64,000 nucleotides of DNA, from contig OZ059894.1 of the NCBI GenBank assembly GCA_964057225.1, forward strand, positions 21,792,476 to 21,856,475, read 5' to 3'. The notes below the pieces were generated by a model that saw nothing but the letters and a program-made list of their open reading frames with translations, made no database searches and was not told where the DNA came from. The stretch is from Auanema rhodensis. Its lineage: Eukaryota > Nematoda > Chromadorea > Rhabditida > Rhabditidae. Each line of letters starts with the position of its first letter. The stretch's first letter is position 1. Below, in pieces: positions 1 to 10,030 of the stretch. Both the position numbers and the translations under genes were made by a program.

Positions 1-827
1 GGCAAAGACGATGGACAATGTTATTCAACGAAAAAATTAATTCTTCAGGGTGAAAATCGAGGATATAAGTGTGAACTTATATCAGTTGATATCTCGGTGC
101 ATTTTTAAGCTAGCGCAAATTTGATAACACAGATCGACGCAGCTTAAAAATCCGCATCGAATGCACTATACTACATTGAGAAACGCTTGATACAAAAATT
201 AGTTATGTTCGTTTGAAAAATGATGCATTAGTGTATGTTGAGTTTCCATGTACACTCAACATTGCTTCAAAAAACATTTTGACAAAAATTTTTTCGAAAA
301 ATTTCAAAATAATTTAGCAAAAAGTAGATGTTTTTAGATTCCTTTTTTTAAGGCAAAGACGATGGACAATGTTATTCAACGAAAAAATTAATTCTTCAGG
401 GTGAAAATCGAGGATATAAGTGTAAACTTATATCAGTTGATATCTCGGTGCATTTTTAAGCTAGCGCAAATCTGATAACACAGATCGACGCAGCTTAAAA
501 ATCCGCATCGAATGCACTATACTACATTGAGAAACGCTTAATACACAAATTAGTTATGATCGTTTGAAAAATGATGCATTAGTGTATGTTGAGTTTCCAT
601 GTACACTCAACATTGCTTCAAAAAACATTTTGACAAAAATTTTTTCGAAAAATTTCAAAATAATTTAGCAAAAAGTAGATGTTTTTAAATTCCTTTTTTT
701 AAGGCAAAGACGATGGACAATGTTATTCAACGAAAAAATTAATTCTTCAGGGTGAAAATCGAGGATATAAGTGTGAACTTATATCAGTTGATATCTCGGT
801 GCATTTTTAAGCTAGCGCAAATCTGAT
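1..827 (-). repeat. 351-bp satellite array, inverted segment
   Basis: This segment is the reverse complement of the satellite that fills the rest of the window. It holds a partial copy (1-53, monomer positions 53 down to 1), two full copies (54-404 and 405-755) and a partial copy (756-827, positions 351 down to 280) that stops at the inversion junction. The landmark ttcttcagggtga starts at 41, 392 and 743, exactly 351 bp apart. Its copies are not exact mirrors of the nearest + strand copies. The 54-404 copy has the cgaacataac variant (read on the - strand) otherwise seen only in the 22-35 kb part of the array. The 405-755 copy has the T210G type. The segment runs off the left edge, so its true length is unknown. 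Confidence 0.97.
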
Positions 828-829
828 CG
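826..829. other. Inversion junction in the satellite
   Basis: To the left the satellite reads on the - strand and stops at monomer position 280 (base 827). To the right it reads on the + strand and starts at position 109 (base 828). No extra bases lie between the two. The sequence across the join is aaatctgat followed by cgaaaaaattt. The two sides are out of register by 171 bp, close to half a monomer. The only shared sequence I can see near the breakpoint is a short cga: the intact left arm would continue through agatcgacg, and the right arm begins cga. This suggests joining at little or no homology and not exchange between aligned copies. Confidence 0.95.
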
Positions 830-1070
830 AAAAAATTTTTGTCAAAATGTTTTTGGAAGCAATGTTGTGTGTACATGGAAACTCAACATACACTAATGCA
901 TCATTTTTCAAACGATCATAACTAATTTTTGTATCAAGCGTTTCTCAATGTAGTATAGTGCATTCGATGCGGATTTTTAAGCTGCGTCGATCTGTGTTAT
1001 CAGATTTGCGCTAGCTTAAAAATGCACCGAGATATCAACTGATATAAGTTCACACTTATATCCTCGATTT
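828..1070 (+). repeat. Truncated first monomer of the + array
   Basis: This copy starts at monomer position 109 and runs to position 351, lacking the first 108 bp because of the inversion breakpoint. It carries a private change near 867 (atgttgtgt where other copies have atgttgagt) that puts a mismatch in the first hairpin stem. The rest follows the common subtype with tatcaag and tctcaatg. Confidence 0.9.
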
Positions 1071-2123
1071 TCACCCTGAAGAATTAATTTTTTCGTTGAA
1101 TAACATTGTCCATCGTCTTTGCCTTAAAAAAAGGAATCTAAAAACATCTACTTTTTGCTAAATTATTTTGAAATTTTTCGAAAAAATTTTTGTCAAAATG
1201 TTTTTGGAAGCAATGTTGAGTGTACATGGAAACTCAACATACACTAATGCATCATTTTTCAAACGATCATAACTAATTTTTGTATCAAGCGTTTCTTGAT
1301 GTAGTATAGTGCATTCGATGCGGATTTTTAAGCTGCGTCGATCTGTGTTATCAAATTTGCGCTAGCGTAAAAATGCACCGAGATATCAACTGATATAAGT
1401 TCACACTTATATCCTCGATTTTCACCCTGAAGAATTAATTTTTTCGTTGAATAACATTGTCCATCGTCTTTGCCTTGAAAAAAGAAATCTAAAAACATCT
1501 ACTTTTTGCTAAATTATTTTGAAATTTTTCGAAAAAATTTTTGTCAAAATGTTTTTGGAAGCAATGTTGAGTGTACATGGAAACTCAACATACACTAATG
1601 CATCATTTTTCAAACGATCATAACTAATTTTTGTATCAAGCGTTTCTTGATGTAGTATAGTGCATTCGATGCGGATTTTTAAGCTGCGTCGATCTGTGTT
1701 ATCAGATTTGCGCTAGCGTAAAAATGCACCGAGATATCAACTGATATAAGTTCACACTTATATCCTCGATTTTCACCCTGAAGAATTAATTTTTTCGTTG
1801 AATAACATTGTCCATCGTCTTTGCCTTGAAAAAAGAAATCTAAAAACATCTACTTTTTGCTAAATTATTTTGAAATTTTTCGAAAAAATTTTTGTCAAAA
1901 TGTTTTTGGAAGCAATGTTGAGTGTACATGGAAACTCAACATACACTAATGCATCATTTTTCAAACGATCATAACTAATTTGTGTATTAAGCGTTTCTCA
2001 ATGTAGTATAGTGCATTCGATGCGGATTTTTAAGCTGCGTCGATCTGTGTTATCAGATTTGCGCTAGCTTAAAAATGCACCGAGATATCAACTGATATAA
2101 GTTCACACTTATATCCTCGATTT

Positions 2124-2462
2124 TCACCCTGAAGAATTAATTTTTTCGTTGAATAACATTGTCTATCGTCTTTGCCTTAAAAAATGGAATCTAAAAACAT
2201 CTACTTTTTGCTAAATTATTTTGAAATTTTTCGAAAAAATTTTTGTCAAAATGTTTTTGGAAGCAATGTTGAGTGTACATGGAAACTCAACATACACTAA
2301 TGCATCATTTTTCAAACGATCATAACTAATTTGTGTATTAAGCGTTTCTCAATGTAGTATGCGGATTTTTAAGCTGCGTCGATCTGTGTTATCAGATTTG
2401 CGCTAGCTTAAAAATGCACCGAGATATCAACTGATATAAGTTCACACTTATATCCTCGATTT
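2124..2462 (+). repeat. Monomer with 12-bp deletion (339 bp)
   Basis: Twelve bases, monomer positions 238-249 (agtgcattcgat), are missing between 2360 and 2361, so tagtat runs directly into gcggattttt. The lost piece is flanked by short at/gat similarity, suggesting replication slippage. The copy also carries taaaaaatgga, a combination I did not see elsewhere. I found no second copy with this deletion. Confidence 0.95.
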
Positions 2463-2482
2463 TCACCCTGAAGAATTAATTT

Positions 2483-2499
2483 TTTCGTTGAATAACATT
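2483..2499 (+). other. Partial CENP-B-box-like half site
   Basis: The 17 bp TTTCGTTGAATAACATT match the first eight positions of the mammalian CENP-B box (YTTCGTTGGAARCGGGA) and the A at position 10, but lack the CGGG half. The site lies at positions 21-37 of nearly every monomer. In 4.5-7.4 kb it changes to cgttaaat in alternate copies, and at 21061 and 39309 the CpG is lost (tttgttg). Without the CGGG half it does not satisfy the known binding core, so this is probably coincidence. CENP-B-like proteins derived from pogo transposases with other preferences cannot be excluded. Confidence 0.15.
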
Positions 2500-2604
2500 G
2501 TCCATCGTCTTTGCCTTGAAAAAAGAAATCTAAAAACATCTACTTTTTGCTAAATTATTTTGAAATTTTTCGAAAAAATTTTTGTCAAAATGTTTTTGGA
2601 AGCA

Positions 2605-2632
2605 ATGTTGAGTGTACATGGAAACTCAACAT
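2605..2632. repeat. Hairpin 1 of the monomer (9-bp stem)
   Basis: ATGTTGAGT and ACTCAACAT are perfect reverse complements separated by 10 bases (monomer positions 143-151 and 162-170). Coordinates are for the reference copy; the element recurs every 351 bp. A few copies break the stem: near 867, at 29271 and 31026 (three changes in the right arm), and at 35947 and 36649 (acac in place of acat). Confidence 0.85.
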
Positions 2633-2715
2633 ACACTAATGCATCATTTTTCAAACGATCATAACTAATTTGTGTATTAAGCGTTTCTCAATGTAGTATA
2701 GTGCATTCGATGCGG

Positions 2716-2766
2716 ATTTTTAAGCTGCGTCGATCTGTGTTATCAGATTTGCGCTAGCTTAAAAAT
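2716..2766. repeat. Hairpin 2, extended imperfect dyad
   Basis: ATTTTTAAGCT (positions 254-264) and AGCTTAAAAAT (294-304) form a perfect 11-bp stem. Inside it GCG (265-267) can pair with CGC (290-292) and ATCTG (271-275) with CAGAT (282-286), leaving a 6-base TGTTAT loop, one 3x3 internal loop and a single bulged T. In all, 19 of the 51 bp can form pairs with matching partners, the longest dyad in the monomer. Copies with ctagcgtaaa (for example 1371, 1722, 4512-7320) lose one stem pair. Confidence 0.85.
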
Positions 2767-2774
2767 GCACCGAG

Positions 2775-2805
2775 ATATCAACTGATATAAGTTCACACTT
2801 ATATC
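2775..2805. repeat. Hairpins 3 and 4, overlapping dyads
   Basis: ATATCA-AC-TGATAT (positions 313-326) and GATATAAGT-TCAC-ACTTATATC (322-343) are both perfect inverted repeats and share the bases GATAT, so only one can extrude at a time. The second has a 9-bp stem and a 4-base loop. The loop varies (ttac in many copies) while the stem stays intact over most of the first 37 kb. From 37157 onward many copies carry T326C (gatacaag), which breaks one pair in each. Confidence 0.85.
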
Positions 2806-4217
2806 CTCGATTTTCACCCTGAAGAATTAATTTTTTCGTTGAATAACATTGTCCATCGTCTTTGCCTTGAAAAAAGAAATCTAAAAACATCTACTTTTTG
2901 CTAAATTATTTTGAAATTTTTCGAAAAAATTTTTGTCAAAATGTTTTTGGAAGCAATGTTGAGTGTACATGGAAACTCAACATACACTAATGCATCATTT
3001 TTCAAACGATCATAACTAATTTGTGTATTAAGCGTTTCTCAATGTAGTATAGTGCATTCGATGTGGATTTTTAAGCTGCGTCGATCTGTGTTATCAGATT
3101 TGCGCTAGCTTAAAAATGCACCGAGATATCAACTGATATAAGTTCACACTTATATCCTCGATTTTCACCCTGAAGAATTAATTTTTTCGTTGAATAACAT
3201 TGTCCATCGTCTTTGCCTTGGAAAAAGGAATCTAAAAACATCTACTTTTTGCTAAATTATTTTGAAATTTTTCGAAAAAATTTTTGTCAAAATGTTTTTG
3301 GAAGCAATGTTGAGTGTACATGGAAACTCAACATACACTAATGCATCATTTTTCAAACGATCATAACTAATTTGTGTATTAAGCGTTTCTTGATGTAGTA
3401 TAGTGCATTCGATGCGGATTTTTAAGCTGCGTCGATCTGTGTTATCAGATTTGCGCTAGCTTAAAAATGCACCGAGATATCAACTGATATAAGTTCACAC
3501 TTATATCCTCGATTTTCACCCTGAAGAATTAATTTTTTCGTTGAATAACATTGTCCATCGTCTTTGCCTTAAAAAAAGGAATCTAAAAACATCTACTTTT
3601 TGCTAAATTATTTTGAAATTTTTCGAAAAAATTTTTGTCAAAATGTTTTTGGAAGCAATGTTGAGTGTACATGGAAACTCAACATACACTAATGCATCAT
3701 TTTTCAAACGATCATAACTAATTTGTGTATTAAGCGTTTCTTGATGTAGTATAGTGCATTCGATGCGGATTTTTAAGATGCGTCGATCTGTGTTATCAGA
3801 TTTGCGCTAGCTTAAAAATGCACCGAGATATCAACTGATATAAGTTCACACTTATATCCTCGATTTTCACCCTGAAGAATTAATTTTTTCGTTGAATAAC
3901 ATTGTCCATCGTCTTTGCCTTGAAAAAAGAAATCTAAAAACATCTACTTTTTGCTAAATTATTTTGAAATTTTTCGAAAAAATTTTTGTCAAAATGTTTT
4001 TGGAAGCAATGTTGAGTGTACATGGAAACTCAACATACACTAATGCATCATTTTTCAAACGATTATAACTAATTTGTGTATTAAGCGTTTCTCAATGTAG
4101 TATAGTGCATTCGATGCGGATTTTTAAGCTGCGTCGATCTGTGTTATCAGATTTGCGCTAGCTTAAAAATGCACCGAGATATCAACTGATATAAGTTCAC
4201 ACTTATATCCTCGATTT

Positions 4218-7200
4218 TCACCCTGAAGAATTAATTTTTTCGTTGAATAACATTGTCCATCGTCTTTGCCTTAAAAAAAGGAATCTAAAAACATCTACTT
4301 TTTGCTAAATTATTTTGAAATTTTTCGAAAAAATTTTTGTCAAAATGTTTTTGGAAGCAATGTTGAGTGTACATGGAAACTCAACATACACTAATGCATC
4401 ATTTTTCAAACGATCATAACTAATTTTTGTATCAAGCGTTTCTTGATGTAGTATAGTGCATTCGATGCGGATTTTTAAGCTGCGTCGATCTGTGTTATCA
4501 AATTTGCGCTAGCGTAAAAATGCACCGAGATATCAACTGATATAAGTTCACACTTATATCCTCGATTTTCACCCTGAAGAATTAATTTTTTCGTTAAATA
4601 ACATTGTCCATCGTCTTTGCCTTGAAAAAAGAAATCTAAAAACATCTACTTTTTGCTAAATTATTTTGAAATTTTTCGAAAAAATTTTTGTCAAAATGTT
4701 TTTGGAAGCAATGTTGAGTGTACATGGAAACTCAACATACACTAATGCATCATTTTTCAAACGATCATAACTAATTTGTGTATTAAGCGTTTCTTGATGT
4801 AGTATAGTGCATTCGATGCGGATTTTTAAGCTGCGTCGATCTGTGTTATCAGATTTGCGCTAGCTTAAAAATGCACCGAGATATCAACTGATATAAGTTC
4901 ACACTTATATCCTCGATTTTCACCCTGAAGAATTAATTTTTTCGTTGAATAACATTGTCCATCGTCTTTGCCTTGAAAAAAGAAATCTAAAAACATCTAC
5001 TTTTTGCTAAATTATTTTGAAATTTTTCGAAAAAATTTTTGTCAAAATGTTTTTGGAAGCAATGTTGAGTGTACATGGAAACTCAACATACACTAATGCA
5101 TCATTTTTCAAACGATTATAACTAATTTGTGTATTAAGCGTTTCTCAATGTAGTATAGTGCATTCGATGCGGATTTTTAAGCTGCGTCGATCTGTGTTAT
5201 CAAATTTGCGCTAGCGTAAAAATGCACCGAGATATCAACTGATATAAGTTCACACTTATATCCTCGATTTTCACCCTGAAGAATTAATTTTTTCGTTAAA
5301 TAACATTGTCCATCGTCTTTGCCTTGAAAAAAGAAATCTAAAAACATCTACTTTTTGCTAAATTATTTTGAAATTTTTCGAAAAAATTTTTGTCAAAATG
5401 TTTTTGGAAGCAATGTTGAGTGTACATGGAAACTCAACATACACTAATGCATCATTTTTCAAACGATCATAACTAATTTGTGTATTAAGCGTTTCTTGAT
5501 GTAGTATAGTGCATTCGATGCGGATTTTTAAGCTGCGTCGATCTGTGTTATCAGATTTGCGCTAGCTTAAAAATGCACCGAGATATCAACTGATATAAGT
5601 TCACACTTATATCCTCGATTTTCACCCTGAAGAATTAATTTTTTCGTTGAATAACATTGTCCATCGTCTTTGCCTTAAAAAAAGGAATCTAAAAACATCT
5701 ACTTTTTGCTAAATTATTTTGAAATTTTTCGAAAAAATTTTTGTCAAAATGTTTTTGGAAGCAATGTTGAGTGTACATGGAAACTCAACATACACTAATG
5801 CATCATTTTTCAAACGATCATAACTAATTTGTGTATTAAGCGTTTCTTGATGTAGTATAGTGCATTCGATGCGGATTTTTAAGCTGCGTCGATCTGTGTT
5901 ATCAGATTTGCGCTAGCGTAAAAATGCACCGAGATATCAACTGATATAAGTTCACACTTATATCCTCGATTTTCACCCTGAAGAATTAATTTTTTCGTTA
6001 AATAACATTGTCCATCGTCTTTGCCTTGAAAAAAGAAATCTAAAAACATCTACTTTTTGCTAAATTATTTTGAAATTTTTCGAAAAAATTTTTGTCAAAA
6101 TGTTTTTGGAAGCAATGTTGAGTGTACATGGAAACTCAACATACACTAATGCATCATTTTTCAAACGATCATAACTAATTTGTGTATTAAGCGTTTCTTG
6201 ATGTAGTATAGTGCATTCGATGCGGATTTTTAAGCTGCGTCGATCTGTGTTATCAGATTTGCGCTAGCTTAAAAATGCACCGAGATATCAACTGATATAA
6301 GTTCACACTTATATCCTCGATTTTCACCCTGAAGAATTAATTTTTTCGTTGAATAACATTGTCCATCGTCTTTGCCTTGAAAAAAGAAATCTAAAAACAT
6401 CTACTTTTTGCTAAATTATTTTGAAATTTTTCGAAAAAATTTTTGTCAAAATGTTTTTGGAAGCAATGTTGAGTGTACATGGAAACTCAACATACACTAA
6501 TGCATCATTTTTCAAACGATTATAACTAATTTGTGTATTAAGCGTTTCTCAATGTAGTATAGTGCATTCGATGCGGATTTTTAAGCTGCGTCGATCTGTG
6601 TTATCAAATTTGCGCTAGCGTAAAAATGCACCGAGATATCAACTGATATAAGTTCACACTTATATCCTCGATTTTCACCCTGAAGAATTAATTTTTTCGT
6701 TAAATAACATTGTCCATCGTCTTTGCCTTGAAAAAAGAAATCTAAAAACATCTACTTTTTGCTAAATTATTTTGAAATTTTTCGAAAAAATTTTTGTCAA
6801 AATGTTTTTGGAAGCAATGTTGAGTGTACATGGAAACTCAACATACACTAATGCATCATTTTTCAAACGATCATAACTAATTTGTGTATTAAGCGTTTCT
6901 TGATGTAGTATAGTGCATTCGATGCGGATTTTTAAGCTGCGTCGATCTGTGTTATCAGATTTGCGCTAGCTTAAAAATGCACCGAGATATCAACTGATAT
7001 AAGTTCACACTTATATCCTCGATTTTCACCCTGAAGAATTAATTTTTTCGTTGAATAACATTGTCCATCGTCTTTGCCTTAAAAAAAGGAATCTAAAAAC
7101 ATCTACTTTTTGCTAAATTATTTTGAAATTTTTCGAAAAAATTTTTGTCAAAATGTTTTTGGAAGCAATGTTGAGTGTACATGGAAACTCAACATACACT

Positions 7201-7727
7201 AATGCATCATTTTTCAAACGATTATAACTAATTTGTGTATTAAGCGTTTCTCAATGTAGTATAGTGCATTCGATGCGGATTTTTAAGCTGCGTCGATCTG
7301 TGTTATCAAATTTGCGCTAGCGTAAAAATGCACCGAGATATCAACTGATATAAGTTCACACTTATATCCTCGATTTTCACCCTGAAGAATTAATTTTTTC
7401 GTTAAATAACATTGTCCATCGTCTTTGCCTTGAAAAAAGAAATCTAAAAACATCTACTTTTTGCTAAATTATTTTGAAATTTTTCGAAAAAATTTTTGTC
7501 AAAATGTTTTTGGAAGCAATGTTGAGTGTACATGGAAACTCAACATACACTAATGCATCATTTTTCAAACGATCATAACTAATTTTTGTATCAAGCGTTT
7601 CTTGATGTAGTATAGTGCATTCGATGCGGATTTTTAAGCTGCGTCGATCTGTGTTATCAGATTTGCGCTAGCTTAAAAATGCACCGAGATATCAACTGAT
7701 ATAAGTTCACACTTATATCCTCGATTT
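4218..7727 (+). repeat. Dimeric higher-order repeat, 702 bp
   Basis: Two variants lying on either side of the monomer boundary, ctagcgtaaa near the end of one copy and cgttaaat at the start of the next, occur in every second monomer. The gcgtaaa change sits at 4512, 5214, 5916, 6618 and 7320, exactly 702 bp apart, five times in a row. Intervening copies have the normal gcttaaa and cgttgaat. Other sites (tcttgatg or tctcaatg, cgattataac) alternate less strictly, with some 1404-bp similarity between 4569-5621 and 5973-7025. Confidence 0.9.
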
Positions 7728-9131
7728 TCACCCTGAAGAATTAATTTTTTCGTTGAATAACATTGTCCATCGTCTTTGCCTTGAAAAAAGAAATCTAAAA
7801 ACATCTACTTTTTGCTAAATTATTTTGAAATTTTTCGAAAAAATTTTTGTCAAAATGTTTTTGGAAGCAATGTTGAGTGTACATGGAAACTCAACATACA
7901 CTAATGCATCATTTTTCAAACGATTATAACTAATTTGTGTATTAAGCGTTTCTCAATGTAGTATAGTGCATTCGATGCGGATTTTTAAGCTGCGTCGATC
8001 TGTGTTATCAGATTTGCGCTAGCTTAAAAATGCACCGAGATATCAACTGATATAAGTTCACACTTATATCCTCGATTTTCACCCTGAAGAATTAATTTTT
8101 TCGTTGAATAACATTGTCCATCGTCTTTGCCTTGAAAAAAGAAATCTAAAAACATCTACTTTTTGCTAAATTATTTTGAAATTTTTCGAAAAAATTTTTG
8201 TCAAAATGTTTTTGGAAGCAATGTTGAGTGTACATGGAAACTCAACATACACTAATGCATCATTTTTCAAACGATCATAACTAATTTGTGTATTAAGCGT
8301 TTCTCAATGTAGTATAGTGCATTCGATGCGGATTTTTAAGCTGCGTCGATCTGTGTTATCAGATTTGCGCTAGCTTAAAAATGCACCGAGATATCAACTG
8401 ATATAAGTTCACACTTATATCCTCGATTTTCACCCTGAAGAATTAATTTTTTCGTTGAATAACATTGTCCATCGTCTTTGCCTTGAAAAAAGAAATCTAA
8501 AAACATCTACTTTTTGCTAAATTATTTTGAAATTTTTCGAAAAAATTTTTGTCAAAATGTTTTTGGAAGCAATGTTGAGTGTACATGGAAACTCAACATA
8601 CACTAATGCATCATTTTTCAAACGATTATAACTAATTTGTGTATTAAGCGTTTCTCAATGTAGTATAGTGCATTCGATGCGGATTTTTAAGCTGCATCGA
8701 TCTGTGTTATCAGATTTGCGCTAGCTTAAAAATGCACCGAGATATCAACTGATATAAGTTCACACTTATATCCTCGATTTTCACCCTGAAGAATTAATTT
8801 TTTCGTTGAATAACATTGTCCATCGTCTTTGCCTTGAAAAAAGAAATCTAAAAACATCTACTTTTTGCTAAATTATTTTGAAATTTTTCGAAAAAATTTT
8901 TGTCAAAATGTTTTTGGAAGCAATGTTGAGTGTACATGGAAACTCAACATACACTAATGCATCATTTTTCAAACGATCATAACTAATTTGTGTATTAAGC
9001 GTTTCTCAATGTAGTATAGTGCATTCGATGCGGATTTTTAAGCTGCGTCGATCTGTGTTATCAGATTTGCGCTAGCTTAAAAATGCACCGAGATATCAAC
9101 TGATATAAGTTCACACTTATATCCTCGATTT

Positions 9132-10030
9132 TCACCCTGAAGAATTAATTTTTTCGTTGAATAACATTGTCCATCGTCTTTGCCTTAAAAAAAGGAATCT
9201 AAAAACATCTACTTTTTGCTAAATTATTTTGAAATTTTTCGAAAAAATTTTTGTCAAAATGTTTTTGGAAGCAATGTTGAGTGTACATGGAAACTCAACA
9301 TACACTAATGCATCATTTTTCAAACGATCATAACTAATTTTTGTATCAAACGTTTCTCAATGTAGTATAGTGCATTCGATGTGGATTTTTAAGCTGCGTC
9401 GATCTGTGTTATCAGATTTGCGCTAGCTTAAAAATGCACCGAGATATCAACTGATATAAGTTCACACTTATATCCTCGATTTTCACCCTGAAGAATTAAT
9501 TTTTTCGTTGAATAACATTGTCCATCGTCTTTGCCTTGGAAAAAGGAATCTAAAAACATCTACTTTTTGCTGAATTATTCTGAAATTTTTCGAAAAAATT
9601 TTTGTCAAAATGTTTTTGGAAGCAATGTTGAGTGTACATGGAAACTCAACATACACTAATGCATCATTTTTCAAACGATCATAACTAATTTTTGTATCAA
9701 ACGTTTCTCAATGTAGTATAGTGCATTCGATGTGGATTTTTAAGCTGCGTCGATCTGTGTTATCAGATTTGCGCTAGCTTAAAAATGCACCGAGATATCA
9801 ACTGATATAAGTTCACACTTATATCCTCGATTTTCACCCTGAAGAATTAATTTTTTCGTTGAATAACATTGTCCATCGTCTTTGCCTTAAAAAAAGGAAT
9901 CTAAAAACATCTACTTTTTGCTAAATTATTTTGAAATTTTTCGAAAAAATTTTTGTCAAAATGTTTTTGGAAGCAATGTTGAGTGTACATGGAAACTCAA
10001 CATACACTAATGCATCATTTTTCAAACGAT
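9132..10030 (+). repeat. Block repeated at +3510 bp (10 monomers), copy 1
   Basis: The run taaaaaaagga with tatcaaacg and gatgtgg, followed by a copy with tggaaaaagga and ctgaattattctg plus the same tatcaaacg and gatgtgg, is repeated at 12642-13540. The offset is exactly ten monomers (9483 and 12993 start the matching copies). Similarity fades in the third copy, where 12642-13540 changes to aatttgtgtatta. The intervening copies are ordinary T210G types. Confidence 0.85.

Larger units (their letters stand above)
1..1825. repeat. Long inverted repeat around the junction
   Basis: Because orientation switches at 827/828, bases 1-827 can pair with 999-1825 in reverse complement, leaving a 171-bp spacer (828-998). 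The arms are not identical. The left arm has the T210G/T216 type with tctcaatg where the right has tatcaag with tcttgatg, plus a private aatttaaaaac in place of aatctaaaaac. The mismatches fit two independent array members brought together and not a recent perfect palindrome. The left arm may extend beyond the window. Confidence 0.85.
2463..2813 (+). repeat. Reference full-length monomer
   Basis: This typical copy is chosen as reference for monomer numbering (position 1 = 2463). It is 351 bp long and contains all four inverted repeats intact. It reads ttgaaaaaagaa, aatttgtgtattaag, tctcaatg, cagatttg and ctagcttaaa at the main variable sites. Confidence 0.95.

Noticed and set aside
1-1825. 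Terminal inverted repeats of a transposon around the junction
   Set aside because: The arms are ordinary satellite copies in opposite orientation with only satellite between them. There is no transposase frame, target-site duplication or defined terminus.
2483-2499. Functional CENP-B box
   Set aside because: The CGGG half required by the known core motif is missing, so it is listed only as a low-confidence half-site similarity.
2716-2766. tRNA, small RNA gene or rho-independent terminator at the large dyad
   Set aside because: The dyad lacks a tRNA cloverleaf and internal promoter boxes, and lacks the GC-rich stem plus T-run layout of a terminator. It is repeated about 180 times as part of the satellite.
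9483-9674. Minus-strand open frame of 63 codons (also at 12993, 14721, 15774, 17178, 22443, 24197, 27004, 27355, 37183 and 39289)
   Set aside because: The frame lies inside a satellite monomer. In most copies a TAG (from ctaaattatt) closes it; it opens only where that base changes (ctgaattatt or gcaaaattatt). There is no conserved start context, no sign of selection on codons, and no protein family I recognise.
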